From Bacteroidota bacterium (GTDB taxonomy: Bacteria; Bacteroidota; Bacteroidia; Cytophagales; Cyclobacteriaceae), in assembly GCA_018267215.1 (NCBI GenBank), contig JAFDYX010000005.1, positions 1 through 62,583 on the forward strand: a stretch of DNA of 62,583 nt, given 5' to 3'. Shown piece by piece: positions 40,665-50,427 of the stretch. Below the pieces are notes generated by a model. That model did not search any database, was not told the DNA's origin, and saw only the letters and a list, made by a program, of their open reading frames with translations. The first letter of the stretch is position 1. The number at the start of each line of letters is the position of its first letter. The position numbers were made by a program, and so were the translations under genes.

Positions 40665-43443
40665 TTATCTCGTGCCCAACAACGGGGTGGTGAATTTGAT
40701 GGGGCTTCATTTTCAATACGAGCAATTTAAAAGCAATGCAGTTTCCGGCAACATGGTGTATGTAAGCAACAACCAAATCTATGATACGCCCAACCGCACC
40801 GCCTCGCCTTATGAAGTGAAAGATGCTTTTGCCATAGCTCCCACTACGGATAATTTGCAGGGAGGCACACACATCTTTCGGTTGAGGAGTGCCTTGTTCA
40901 AGCGAAACGTAACCAAGACAGTGAGCAGCTTTCAGGCAGACTTTGGCGATGGCCTGGGCCTGCGCAACGTGGGGTTTGATACAGACGTTGCCGTAACCTA
41001 CGCCACCGATTCAGTGAAGAACATTGTTTTTCAATTGACTTATGCCGATGGCCAAGTGTTGAGCAGTGCTACTAAAGTGACGATTTCAGGAACTAAAAAA
41101 ACCTGCAACAATTGCCGCTACTCCAACCCAACCACGGTGCTTTCTTTTCCTAATCAAGCTATAAATTTCCCCGTAGCAGCTGCACAAATGGGTACAGGGC
41201 AGGTAACCATTGCCACGGCAGGCACCGATGGCATTCTCGATAAGCCATTGATATTTGTGGAGGGATTTGACCCATTCAATCAATACAATTACTATTCCCT
41301 AATTGATCCAAACAATGTTGGCAATCTTACAACCAAAGTAAGCATCGATTTTCAAGGTGAGACCTTTGGTCAACTGTTAGAAGCCAACAACTATGATTTG
41401 GTGTTTTTAAATTTTGACAACGGTGCCGATGATATTGCACGCAATGCTTACTTGCTGGAGAACCTGATCTATTGGGTAAACCAGCAAACAGCCGCAGTCA
41501 GCAGTACACAAAAAAATGTGGTAGTGGGTGCAAGCATGGGCGGGCTGGTAGCTCGCTATGCCCTGCGGGATATGGAATTAAGAAATACCAACCACAACAC
41601 GCGGTTGTATTGCAGCATTGATTCACCTCATCAAGGAGCAAATGTGCCGCTCGGTTTTCAGGCTGCGATAAGGTACTTGGCAGGGTTTAGTATTTTTAAC
41701 ATTAACTTAATTGACATTGCCCCACAGTTGGGAGCAGGTGTGTATGCTTTGAATACTCCCGCAGCTCAACAAATGTTGATCTATCAACTTGGCGGAACAT
41801 ATGATGGCATTGCGGTGAACAACACTCCTCATACTAATTTTCAAAATACTTATAGCTCCATGGGACCACCTCGCCTTTGGGGAATACGAACTCTGGCTAT
41901 TGCCAATGGATCGGAGTGTGCGGTAACTCAAGGATATAGTCCCTACTCACAAATGCTTACCGGAAGCGGAGCGATTGATTTTAATTACTTGCAGGGCATT
42001 CTATTATCGGTATGGGAATCAGCCTTGACCCAAAATACGCTTAAATATTTTGAAGGCTATTTAACCACCTCTTCCAATTTTAGTTTCAATGTTGAGATAC
42101 GTTCATTACCAGATCAACGATCGCAACGGATTTTTTATTTTGACCTTTATTATCATAAGAATATTTTATTTGGACTTATCCAATCAGGTTCAGATATAAC
42201 GAACTATTCATTTAACTCTTTAGCAAACATGTTTCCTCTCGATAACTACCCGGGTGGGGTATTTGATGTCAGGAAATTTGCAGCCATACCTACTAATATT
42301 CCACCAATTAATCTCAACCTTTTGCTAACGCGATTTAATTTTATTCCGACACCCTCGTCTCTGGATATCGGGTCAGGCACTCAGACAATTGTGGGCAGTG
42401 ATTATCTCAGAACCTATTCACCAACTATCCCACCTACCGCTCCTAAGAACGTTCCTTATAATAATTTTTTTTCCAACCCATTGTCAAATGAAAACCATGC
42501 AACTCTTACAATCAATAACGCAAAGTGGCTATGGCAAGAGATGCAAGGAAGTCCTGCGTTTTTTAGTTGTTCGTATCAGTGTAGCGGAACAACATTAGTA
42601 CCGGTCATTTCTGGACCTTCTTTGATTTGTTCGCAGGGAACATTTATCCTAACTAGTGTTCCACAAAACGCTACCGTTTTGTGGTCATCCAGTGGTTTAG
42701 TTACAATAGGATCATCTACTGGTATTGCCTCTCGTACAAATAATTATAATGGTATTGCCACCTTAACAGCAAGCCTGAATGGTAGCTGTGGCTCATCTTC
42801 ACTACAGCAAAATGTTTGGGTGGGCAATCCGGTTTTCAATTCTATTTCCATAGACGGTAACTCCGGGCCTTACCCGCTGTGCGATGTTTACAATATTCCC
42901 TTTACCGCTAACCAAGATCACACCATCACTTCAAACGTAAGTGCCAATGTCAGTGGCCAGCCTGCCTCGGTAGCCTATACCCTAAGTGGCCAATCGGGTA
43001 TAGTTTCGGGCAGCCCTCTTTCTTCAGTTACTTATGATTTCAGGTCTAAGTCGGCTAATACCAGCTTTACCATTACGGCCGCTTCTTCCAATACCTGCGG
43101 TTCAACTTCTCAGTGTCTTTGGTTTTGCAACTATGGCTGCATGATCCCTGCCATAGTAGCTCCTCGTTCTGCTTTCAACTTAACTCTCTACCCCAACCCG
43201 GCTACATCAACCATGACGGTGCAAGTAACAGACAGTGCTTCGGCATCATCAAATACATCAGGCAAACTGTCGCAATCTTACCAGCTAAACCTATACGACC
43301 GCTCAGGCAACTCTTTCTACTCTACCCAATCCGACAAAAGCATTTTGCAAGTGCCGGTGGGCAGCCTGTTGCCGGGTATCTATTACATCAACGTATTCTA
43401 CAAAGAAGCTGTGCTGCAAAGGCAACTACTAATTACGCGGTGA
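40633..43443 (+). CDS. T9SS-exported alpha/beta hydrolase (lipase-like), main part
   Basis: About 936 codons, continuing the previous frame after a one-base shift; the TTG at 40633 is only a formal start. The alpha/beta-hydrolase domain lies in about residues 200-420, with nucleophile Ser301 in VVGASMGGLVARY and a following DSPHQGANVP loop, as in secreted lipases and PGAP1-like esterases. A Ser/Gly/Asn-rich beta region follows (about 640-840). The last 80 residues are a T9SS type-A sorting domain (LTLYPNPATSTMTV..). The expected product is a cell-surface or secreted esterase. It is the largest gene of the island. Confidence 0.8.
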   Translation: MVKYGTVPTDNYLVPNNGVVNLMGLHFQYEQFKSNAVSGNMVYVSNNQIYDTPNRTASPYEVKDAFAIAPTTDNLQGGTHIFRLRSALFKRNVTKTVSSFQADFGDGLGLRNVGFDTDVAVTYATDSVKNIVFQLTYADGQVLSSATKVTISGTKKTCNNCRYSNPTTVLSFPNQAINFPVAAAQMGTGQVTIATAGTDGILDKPLIFVEGFDPFNQYNYYSLIDPNNVGNLTTKVSIDFQGETFGQLLEANNYDLVFLNFDNGADDIARNAYLLENLIYWVNQQTAAVSSTQKNVVVGASMGGLVARYALRDMELRNTNHNTRLYCSIDSPHQGANVPLGFQAAIRYLAGFSIFNINLIDIAPQLGAGVYALNTPAAQQMLIYQLGGTYDGIAVNNTPHTNFQNTYSSMGPPRLWGIRTLAIANGSECAVTQGYSPYSQMLTGSGAIDFNYLQGILLSVWESALTQNTLKYFEGYLTTSSNFSFNVEIRSLPDQRSQRIFYFDLYYHKNILFGLIQSGSDITNYSFNSLANMFPLDNYPGGVFDVRKFAAIPTNIPPINLNLLLTRFNFIPTPSSLDIGSGTQTIVGSDYLRTYSPTIPPTAPKNVPYNNFFSNPLSNENHATLTINNAKWLWQEMQGSPAFFSCSYQCSGTTLVPVISGPSLICSQGTFILTSVPQNATVLWSSSGLVTIGSSTGIASRTNNYNGIATLTASLNGSCGSSSLQQNVWVGNPVFNSISIDGNSGPYPLCDVYNIPFTANQDHTITSNVSANVSGQPASVAYTLSGQSGIVSGSPLSSVTYDFRSKSANTSFTITAASSNTCGSTSQCLWFCNYGCMIPAIVAPRSAFNLTLYPNPATSTMTVQVTDSASASSNTSGKLSQSYQLNLYDRSGNSFYSTQSDKSILQVPVGSLLPGIYYINVFYKEAVLQRQLLITR

Positions 43444-43519
43444 TTGGGATTGCACTACTAAAAAAGAATACCCACACCTCAGTATTTAAAATGGTTTGCT
43501 TTGAACAATCAAAGGCTGA

Positions 43520-43636
43520 GAAAAAATTTAAAACCAAGTTAATGGCGGGCAGGGCTTAGCCGAGCAACATAAAAAAAGGCCGTTGTTAGCGGCCTTTTTT
43601 ACTATCATCTTTCTTATCACTAAATCCTAAATGCTT
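43520..43636 (+). repeat. Right direct repeat: hpf 3' copy, terminator and metK end
   Basis: Copy of 37794-37909. It encodes the last 12 residues of HPF (ending KTKLMAGRA and stop) out of any gene context, then the hpf terminator and the true end of metK. It marks the right edge of the island. Confidence 0.9.
43571..43600. terminator. Second copy of the hpf terminator, now beside metK
   Basis: Same hairpin as at 37845-37873 with one extra A. It can stop transcription from both the island side and metK. Confidence 0.9.
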
Positions 43637-44873
43637 TTTTCAACGCATCCACATGGTCGAGTTTCTCCCAAGGAAACAACTCTACGGTTAGCCGTTTTTC
43701 ATTTTTCTTTCCTTTGTTGAAAATCTTTTCTACTTTTTTAGGCTCGCGCCCCATGTGACCGTAGGCGGCTGTTTCAGAGTAGATGGGCGTGCGCAGATTA
43801 AATCGTTCTTCAATGAAATACGGGCGCATATCAAATACCTTTTCTATTTTTTTAGCGATCTCGCCATCCGTCAACTTTACTTTGGCCGACCCATACGTGT
43901 TGACATACAAGCCAACCGGCCGGGCTACACCGATGGCATAAGCTACCTGCACCAGCACTTCATCGCAAATGCCGGCAGCTACCATATTCTTGGCAATGTG
44001 GCGGGTGGCATAAGCGGCCGAGCGATCTACTTTGCTGGGGTCTTTACCTGAAAAAGCACCACCGCCATGGGCTCCTTTTCCGCCATACGTGTCCACAATA
44101 ATTTTGCGGCCTGTTAAGCCGGTGTCGCCATGCGGCCCACCGATAACAAATTTCCCGGTTGGGTTTACAAAATACTTGATGTCGTGGTTAAACAATTTTT
44201 GTACGCGCTTAGGTAATTTTTTCATCACTCGCGGCACCACAATGTTGATGACATCTTCTTTAATGGTCTTCAACATAGCGGCATCTTTGCCGAAATCATC
44301 GTGCTGGGTTGAAATAACAATTGCATCAATACGTTGGGGTTTGTTGTCATCGCTGTATTCGATCGTTACTTGCGACTTGGCATCCGGGCGCAAGTAGGTC
44401 ATTACTTTTTCTTCTCTGCGGATGATGGACATTTCGCGCAACAGCATGTGTGCCAAGTCTAATGGCAACGGCATGTAGTTGTCTGTTTCGTTGGTAGCGT
44501 AGCCAAACATCATACCCTGATCGCCAGCACCCTGGTCTTCTTTTTTCTTGCGTTCTACACCCTGGTTAATGTCTGCTGATTGTTCGTGGATAGCCGAAAA
44601 AATTCCACAACTGTCGGCTTCGAACATATATTCACTTTTGGTATAGCCGATTTTGCGGATTACTTCGCGGGCGATGTCTTGCACATCCAAGTAGGCTTCA
44701 GACTTCACTTCTCCGGCCAATACTACCTGCCCGGTGGTAACCAACGTTTCGCAAGCTACTTTGGAGTTGCTGTCGTACGCCAGAAAATAGTCAATGAGCG
44801 CATCGGAAATCTGGTCAGCTACTTTGTCGGGGTGACCTTCGGAAACGGATTCGGAAGTAAATAAATAAGGCAT
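43620..44873 (-). CDS. metK: S-adenosylmethionine synthetase
   Basis: Makes S-adenosylmethionine from methionine and ATP. 417 residues, normal length. Signatures are [12 protein letters not shown] and [20 protein letters not shown]-terminal conserved [15 protein letters not shown]. It ends KKAFRI with TAG at 43620-43622. It is convergent with the island and, ancestrally, with hpf. No SAM riboswitch is seen upstream; a plain Bacteroidota promoter is present. Confidence 0.97.
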   Translation of the reverse strand: MPYLFTSESVSEGHPDKVADQISDALIDYFLAYDSNSKVACETLVTTGQVVLAGEVKSEAYLDVQDIAREVIRKIGYTKSEYMFEADSCGIFSAIHEQSADINQGVERKKKEDQGAGDQGMMFGYATNETDNYMPLPLDLAHMLLREMSIIRREEKVMTYLRPDAKSQVTIEYSDDNKPQRIDAIVISTQHDDFGKDAAMLKTIKEDVINIVVPRVMKKLPKRVQKLFNHDIKYFVNPTGKFVIGGPHGDTGLTGRKIIVDTYGGKGAHGGGAFSGKDPSKVDRSAAYATRHIAKNMVAAGICDEVLVQVAYAIGVARPVGLYVNTYGSAKVKLTDGEIAKKIEKVFDMRPYFIEERFNLRTPIYSETAAYGHMGREPKKVEKIFNKGKKNEKRLTVELFPWEKLDHVDALKKAFRI

Positions 44874-44896
44874 AGTTTGTTACAAATTTAGAGCGG

Positions 44897-44927
44897 CAAA
44901 AATACTTGAATTAGTTGATTCGGCAAG
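44897..44927 (-). promoter_or_regulatory. metK promoter
   Basis: On the minus strand CTTG (complement of 44924-44927), a 19-base spacer and TATTTTTG (complement of 44897-44904). The leader is about 20 bases. The promoter overlaps the end of the upstream methyltransferase gene region. Confidence 0.75.
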
Positions 44928-44928
44928 G

Positions 44929-45645
44929 TTAATTCATCTCAGCCAAAAACAGAAAAACTGCCGGCTCTTTGGCCAGGCTTGGCACCTCTTTTTTCCACTC
45001 CGAAACTGATTTCATTTTAACGAACCCCGTTTGTCCGGTCAGGTTAAATGCCAAACACAAGTGGGTATTACCCGCTAAAGACTGAAGTAAATTTTTTAAT
45101 ATCTGATTGTTGCGGTAGGGTGTTTCGATAAAAATCTGTGTTTGATTTTTTTCTCTCGATTCTTTTTCAAGTTGTTTAATTTTGTGTGCTGCCTCTTTCG
45201 GGTCTATCGGCAAGTAACCATGAAAAGCAAACTGCTGTCCGTTCAGCCCCGATGCCATCAAGGCCAGCAAAATAGAAGAAGGCCCCACCAGCGGAATAAC
45301 CTCGATGTCATGCTCGTGTGCAAATGCGGCTGCCAGCGCACCGGGGTCGGCCACACCCGGGCAGCCCGACTCCGACAGCACACCCAGATGATGCCCATTA
45401 AAAACAGGGTCGAACATTTCTTTTATAGCTGACCGGCTTGTGTCTTTATTGAGCAACGAAAAATGTAACGACTCAATGTTTTTATAAATCTTAAGGCTGC
45501 TTAAATACCTGCGTGCTGTGCGGATATCTTCAACCAAAAAATGATTAATCTGTTTTAATGCTTCTTCTACAGATGGAGGGATAGTGGCAAGCGCACCTTC
45601 GGCAATAACGGTGGGAACTAAATAAATTTTGCCTTTACTGTTCAT
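44929..45645 (-). CDS. RsmI-type SAM-dependent methyltransferase (tetrapyrrole methylase fold)
   Basis: 238 residues, shorter than standard RsmI (about 285). N-terminal KIYLVPTVIAEGALATIPP and the cofactor loop LSESGCPGVADPGA replace the usual SDAGTP..SDPG. VPLVGPSSILLALMASGLNGQQFAFHGYLP is conserved. Bacteroidota commonly carry this variant beside a canonical RsmI. RsmI methylates the 2'-OH of C1402 in 16S rRNA; whether this paralogue does is unknown. Its start overlaps the end of the upstream hydrolase gene by 11 bases, so the two are coupled. Confidence 0.8.
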   Translation of the reverse strand: MNSKGKIYLVPTVIAEGALATIPPSVEEALKQINHFLVEDIRTARRYLSSLKIYKNIESLHFSLLNKDTSRSAIKEMFDPVFNGHHLGVLSESGCPGVADPGALAAAFAHEHDIEVIPLVGPSSILLALMASGLNGQQFAFHGYLPIDPKEAAHKIKQLEKESREKNQTQIFIETPYRNNQILKNLLQSLAGNTHLCLAFNLTGQTGFVKMKSVSEWKKEVPSLAKEPAVFLFLAEMN

Positions 45646-46399
45646 TCAAAAAATGCAATACCATTTGAGAAAAATCTTGCGGTCTTTCGGCCTGCACCCA
45701 ATGGCCGGTATCTAAAAATGAAATTTTTGCTGAAGGAAAATATTTTTTAATGAGGGGTTCGTCTCCTTCTACAAAATAGTTTGATTTTTTTCCGAAAACA
45801 AAAAGAGTGGGCTTGTCAAAAATACCGGTGTAGTGCATGGCCTCGCCTACTTCCTGCAGGTGTTCGTCTATGGCATTCAGGTTAGGTCTCCAGAAAAATT
45901 TATTTTGATCATCACGTGCCAAGTTCTTCAACAGGAATTGCCTGACCGCGGGTTGGGGTTCAAACCCGGCCAGCACCACCTCAGCCTCTGAGCGGCTGCT
46001 GATTTCATTCAGCGGTATGGCCTTCATTCCTTCTACCAGGCTATCGTGTTTCACCACGTAATGCTTAGGTACGATATCAACTACTACAAGCTTGTTTACT
46101 TTTGATGGGTTTTTCACGGCAAAGTTCATCACGGTTTTGCCGCCCATGGAGTGGCCGATCAGGTTAGCTTTTTCGATGGCGTGTTCCTTCATGAAATCTT
46201 CCAGGTCTTCGGTTAGCACTTTGTAATTTAATTCGTTGCTATGCGGAGACAGACCGTGGTTGCGCTGGTCGAGGGTGAAAACAGAAAAATAATCGGCAAA
46301 AAATTTTGCCAGCGAATGCCAATTGTCGGACGACCCCAGCAAGCCATGCAAAATGATCAGTGGTTCTCCTTTTCCTTGTTGTCGGAAGAAAAGCTTCAT
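45635..46399 (-). CDS. Alpha/beta hydrolase (YbfF-like esterase)
   Basis: 254 residues from MKLFFRQQGKG. The longer frame to 46579 covers the lysA start region and has no resemblance. Oxyanion HGLLGSSDNW, nucleophile Ser84 in IGHSMGGKT, acid in the VFGKKSNYF region, and His in DTGHWVQAE. The pattern and length match the YbfF/PHAB esterase group acting on small acyl esters. Divergent from lysA; overlaps the methyltransferase gene. Confidence 0.85.
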   Translation of the reverse strand: MKLFFRQQGKGEPLIILHGLLGSSDNWHSLAKFFADYFSVFTLDQRNHGLSPHSNELNYKVLTEDLEDFMKEHAIEKANLIGHSMGGKTVMNFAVKNPSKVNKLVVVDIVPKHYVVKHDSLVEGMKAIPLNEISSRSEAEVVLAGFEPQPAVRQFLLKNLARDDQNKFFWRPNLNAIDEHLQEVGEAMHYTGIFDKPTLFVFGKKSNYFVEGDEPLIKKYFPSAKISFLDTGHWVQAERPQDFSQMVLHFLNEQ

Positions 46400-46481
46400 A
46401 CAGTACAAAGTAAATGAAAATTGAAGAATGGCGGATTCAAAGAATTGGTTATTTGTGCCATCTTTGCTCAATTTTTTAAAG

Positions 46482-47714
46482 ATGGAATTAACAAACGGAA
46501 AGTACGAATTGCAAAACATAGCGCTCGCCTCACTTGCCCATGAGTTTGGTACGCCTGCGTATGTGTATGACGGGAACAAGATTGTGAGCCAGCTTCAAAG
46601 TTTAAAAAACGCATTTTCTGAAAACCCGTTGAAGGTAAAGTTTGCCATGAAGGCGTTGAGTAATATTTCGATTGTGAAGTTGCTCTGCGAACATGGGGCG
46701 GGTATTGATGCCGTATCCATCAACGAGGCAAAACTTGCTTTGAGTGTCGGTGTTAAAAATACGGACGTTAATTTTACACCCAATTGTGTTGATTTTAGTG
46801 AGATTGTAGAAGGCGTAGAACTGGGCCTTAGCGTCAATCTTGACAATCTCTCGGCACTGGAAAAATTTGGAAAAAAATACGGCAACAGCTATCCGTGTGG
46901 CATTCGCCTCAACCCGCACATCATGGCCGGTGGTAATTACAAAATATCTACCGGGCACAGCAATTCTAAATTCGGAATATCAATCTATCAGTTACCGGAT
47001 GTGATGCGCCTGATTGATCAATATAAAATTGTTGTCAACGGATTGCACATCCACACCGGATCAGAGATTACGGAAACGGATGTTTTTTTAAAGATGGCTG
47101 AAATTTTATTTGGCATAGCCAGTGATTTCCCTTCATTAAAGTTTATTGATTTCGGCAGCGGTTTTAAAGTGGCATACCGGACAGAAGATCATGTGACCAA
47201 TATGTACGATCTGGGTCTGAAGTTGGGAAAGAGTTTTAAAGAATTTTATCATCGTTATGGCAAACAATTAGAGTTGTGGATTGAGCCGGGAAAGTATCTG
47301 GTCAGCGAAGCGGGCTATCTATTGGTTCGTGTAAACGTGGTGAAGCCTACACCGTCTGTAACGTTTGTGGGTGTTGACAGTGGGCTGAACCACCTTATCC
47401 GCCCGATGATGTACGATGCTTACCATGAAATTGTAAACATATCCAATCCGGGCGGCACACAAAAAATTTATACTGTGGTGGGCAACATCTGCGAAACCGA
47501 CACACTGGGGGCAGACCGGAAATTGAACGAAGTACGCGAAGGCGATTTGTTAGCCATTAAAAATGCCGGAGCGTATGGCTACACCATGGCCTCCAATTAT
47601 AACTCCCGTTTCCGTCCGCCCGAAATACTACTCTGGAATGGCCGCGCCCAGCTCATCCGAAAACGCGATACGTTAGATGATTTATTGAGGAACCAAGTGA
47701 TAGCGGAAATTTAA
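46482..47714 (+). CDS. lysA: Diaminopimelate decarboxylase
   Basis: Last step of lysine synthesis, PLP-dependent. 410 residues from MELTNGKYEL; the 18 upstream codons read into the divergent hydrolase promoter region. The PLP Lys57 is in KFAMKALSN. Further conserved motifs are GLHIHTGSEI, DFGSGF, EPGKYLV and GNICETDTLG with the active-site Cys. asd, which feeds this pathway, is at 18528-19526. It stands alone. Confidence 0.95.
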   Translation: MELTNGKYELQNIALASLAHEFGTPAYVYDGNKIVSQLQSLKNAFSENPLKVKFAMKALSNISIVKLLCEHGAGIDAVSINEAKLALSVGVKNTDVNFTPNCVDFSEIVEGVELGLSVNLDNLSALEKFGKKYGNSYPCGIRLNPHIMAGGNYKISTGHSNSKFGISIYQLPDVMRLIDQYKIVVNGLHIHTGSEITETDVFLKMAEILFGIASDFPSLKFIDFGSGFKVAYRTEDHVTNMYDLGLKLGKSFKEFYHRYGKQLELWIEPGKYLVSEAGYLLVRVNVVKPTPSVTFVGVDSGLNHLIRPMMYDAYHEIVNISNPGGTQKIYTVVGNICETDTLGADRKLNEVREGDLLAIKNAGAYGYTMASNYNSRFRPPEILLWNGRAQLIRKRDTLDDLLRNQVIAEI

Positions 47715-47737
47715 AATGACGTTCGCAAAAAGAACGA

Positions 47738-48580
47738 TTACTTCAACCTGCTTTTAAAAAAACTCAGTGTGTGCCGGTACGCATCGGCAGTAAATTCTTT
47801 GCTGTGTTTCGGGTTGCTCGGGTTAGCAAAGGCATGGTCGGCATCGTATGGCTTTACTGTTAATTTCTTGCCTGCGGTCGCCATATTTTTTTCAAATTTT
47901 TCTGTCACTTCTTTATTGATCCATTTGTCTTGGGTAGGCCAAATATCGAGCACATCGCAATTCAAGGATTTCAGCCGCTCTACGTTTTCTTCGGGCATGC
48001 CATAATAAATTACGCAGGCAACGGCCTGCTTGCCGGCCGTTAAGGCTGCCTGCATGGATTGCCCTCCGCCAAAGCACCAGCCGATGGTTCCTACTTTTGC
48101 TTCTGCCCCCACATAAGCCAAGGCACCTTTTACTATTGCGTTGCCCCGGTCTTGTTTAAATTCCTGCATGTATTTTCCTGCTTCTTCGCGTGTGGCTCCT
48201 ACTTTGCCATCGTACATATCAAGCGCCAGTACGTTTACATTGCCCAAGTCGTTATACAAATTTTCGGCTTCGCGTTTGATATGGTCGTTAAGTCCCCACC
48301 ATTCCTGAAAAACAAAAATCCAGTTGTTGGTTTTGTTCTTTGCTGTTAACACATAGGCGTTGGCATCGGCACCATCGGTTTTAAAGGTTATCATTTTTCC
48401 GCCCGCTTCGCTTACATGCACGTAGGGCAACGGCAGGTTGTGCATTTTTTTAAAACTTTTGTTAGATGCAAATAGGGCAAATTTTTCGGTAGCCGGTGTG
48501 TGGCATAATGTCTGATCGGTTTGTGCCCATGCTGCACAAGCCACTCCTCCCAACATAAAAAACAACATCATCTTTTTCAT
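47738..48580 (-). CDS. Exported dienelactone hydrolase family protein
   Basis: 280 residues. The signal peptide is MKKMMLFFMLGGVACAAWA. The dienelactone-hydrolase fold has nucleophile Cys169 in GTIGWCFGGGQS, an acid in DIWPTQDKWI and His in DADHAFANP. EWWGLNDHIK is the usual motif after the first strand. Periplasmic DLH proteins act on diverse esters; the substrate is unknown. Convergent with lysA. Confidence 0.85.
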   Translation of the reverse strand: MKKMMLFFMLGGVACAAWAQTDQTLCHTPATEKFALFASNKSFKKMHNLPLPYVHVSEAGGKMITFKTDGADANAYVLTAKNKTNNWIFVFQEWWGLNDHIKREAENLYNDLGNVNVLALDMYDGKVGATREEAGKYMQEFKQDRGNAIVKGALAYVGAEAKVGTIGWCFGGGQSMQAALTAGKQAVACVIYYGMPEENVERLKSLNCDVLDIWPTQDKWINKEVTEKFEKNMATAGKKLTVKPYDADHAFANPSNPKHSKEFTADAYRHTLSFFKSRLK

Positions 48581-48615
48581 ACGATTTGTGTTTATATTTT
48601 TTACAGTTCTTATTT

Positions 48616-49089
48616 TCAGTCAGCCTTCAGTTGGCCAAGCAATACTCTATCAAAGGTAATAAAATCAGTATTGACAGGCTCATAACCATTTTGCCTGAGC
48701 AACAACGCCACTTGTGCCCGATGGTAGGTAGCGTGGTTGGCTGTGTGGATAATAATGCTTTCTACATTGTTGGTAAAAGGATCGCCTGTATAATTAGTAT
48801 AACTTAGTTCACGATCGAAGTTTTCGTTGGTCGTCAGGTAATCAATCCATTCCATGTCTATGGCCGAAAACATTTCGATAAGTTCATCCAGCGTGTAGTG
48901 CGACCAAAGTTTTAAATCGGGTTTGGGCAAGCCTTTGATCCGGTGAAGCCATAACCGCTCAGCCACTGCTACGTGGCCGAGCAATGAAAGTATCTTTTCA
49001 TGGCTTACTTGTTGTTGTTTCAGTGCCAGCAGCACGCGTTGGTTAGCCCACTGATTATATCGGAACAGTTTTAAAAAATAGCTTTTCAT
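48616..49089 (-). CDS. DinB family protein
   Basis: 157 residues, four-helix bundle of the DinB/YfiT superfamily. The metal-binding His pattern is visible: NQWANQRVL at the start, HVAVAERLWLHRI in the middle, and IIHTANHATYHRAQVALLLRQ at the end. Several members are thiol-dependent S-transferases; the substrate here is unknown. Upstream of the dienelactone hydrolase gene and possibly co-transcribed. Confidence 0.88.
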   Translation of the reverse strand: MKSYFLKLFRYNQWANQRVLLALKQQQVSHEKILSLLGHVAVAERLWLHRIKGLPKPDLKLWSHYTLDELIEMFSAIDMEWIDYLTTNENFDRELSYTNYTGDPFTNNVESIIIHTANHATYHRAQVALLLRQNGYEPVNTDFITFDRVLLGQLKAD

Positions 49090-49126
49090 GAAAATTTGTA
49101 TCGAAGGTAATGCTTGTTCGACAACT

Positions 49127-50305
49127 TTAAGCGTTGATTATCTTCTCAAAAAATAAAGACGACAATTTTTCTCTGCTGTATTTGGTTTCTGCCAGAGTGC
49201 GTGCATTTTTCTGATAGTTATTTAGCTTTAAAGGATCGTTGATAAGGAGCAAAATTTTATTGATGCAATCAGTAGGATGCTTCGGGTCTGCGCCAAAGCC
49301 ACATTGGTTTCTTTCAATTTCATCTTTTATCCACCCTCCAAAATTGACAATCACCGGCTTGCCAGCCGCCAGCGCATCAAAATATTTGTTAGGCGATCCG
49401 GTTTCCAGTACAGGCACATTTTTGTAGCAAACCATTGCCACATCTGTACCATTCAATATTTCTTTTACGGTTTGACGGCTGACGTGCCCCGTAAAGGTTA
49501 TGTTAGTAAGTTGTAGTTTTTGGGCTGCCGACTGAAGATGTTCAAGTCTCGCCCCTCCTCCCGCCAATATAAAGTGAATCGGTAAATTATTTTTTCTGGC
49601 TACGTTGGCACATTCAATAAAATAATCGAGCCCGTTGGCAACACCAGCTGTGCCGATATAGGATACTACCATTTTCCCAGCCAGGTGATATCGCTGCACC
49701 CATTCCGGATTTTTTTCTTCGGGCTTATAAAAATCGCAATCTGCCATGTTGGGCAAAACGTGAATACGTTTGTCTTTCGCTATTTTTTGAATGGCTTTTT
49801 GAATCGGATCGGAAAGCGCCACGATAGCTTTTGCCTCATTATAAATTTTTTTTTCTAAAGCATACAAGCTTTGCTTCAAAAAATAATTTTTTACAACGCC
49901 TAATTGGATGGGCGCCTCCGGCCATAAATCGCCAACTTCAAAAATGAACGGAATTTTTAATTTCTGTTTTAGGCGTATGGCGGCAAGCCCTGTTGTTAGT
50001 GGCGTAGAGATGGCATAGCACAAGGTAATGTGGCCTATCTGTTGCGCAATAGAAATACTTTTCAAAGCGAAACGGGCAAATGATTTTCCTCGATCAAAAA
50101 ACCCGAAGGAGTTATCGTAAGGTATTGGCAGGTAATGTACTTCGATACCTTCTGTGTTAACTACCGAATATTTTTTTTCGTTTGATGCTGTAATCACGAT
50201 TGTTGGGATGCCCCGCTCTACTAAGGCTTTGGCCAGGTAGTAAGAGCGAACTGCTCCGCCTTGTGCAGGTGTATTAAAATGCTGATGGAGGATTAACACT
50301 TTCAC
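49127..50305 (-). CDS. Glycosyltransferase family 4 (GT-B)
   Basis: 392 residues. The N-terminal domain begins KVLILHQHFNTPAQGGAVRSYYLA. The C-terminal donor domain has VVSYIGTAGVANGLDYFIE, a Gly-rich nucleotide-binding loop (FILAGGGARLEHL), and the ExFG-like TGSPNKYFDALAAGKPVIVN. It resembles GT4 enzymes of surface polysaccharide or lipopolysaccharide assembly. No polysaccharide cluster surrounds it. The donor sugar is unknown. Confidence 0.88.
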   Translation of the reverse strand: MKVLILHQHFNTPAQGGAVRSYYLAKALVERGIPTIVITASNEKKYSVVNTEGIEVHYLPIPYDNSFGFFDRGKSFARFALKSISIAQQIGHITLCYAISTPLTTGLAAIRLKQKLKIPFIFEVGDLWPEAPIQLGVVKNYFLKQSLYALEKKIYNEAKAIVALSDPIQKAIQKIAKDKRIHVLPNMADCDFYKPEEKNPEWVQRYHLAGKMVVSYIGTAGVANGLDYFIECANVARKNNLPIHFILAGGGARLEHLQSAAQKLQLTNITFTGHVSRQTVKEILNGTDVAMVCYKNVPVLETGSPNKYFDALAAGKPVIVNFGGWIKDEIERNQCGFGADPKHPTDCINKILLLINDPLKLNNYQKNARTLAETKYSREKLSSLFFEKIINA

Positions 50306-50427
50306 GCGGCAAAGAAAGCAGAACTTTTTAACAGTTGTTATTTTTAGTCAACATACCATAACTTGGTGGCACCGATGCCAGTTGGTAGCATAAACTAATG
50401 TGAGCCAGCACTATTAAAACATAAAAC

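Noticed and set aside
43620..44940. SAM riboswitch upstream of metK
   Set aside because: Only about 20 bases lie between the predicted start point and the ATG. No aptamer-like helices are present.
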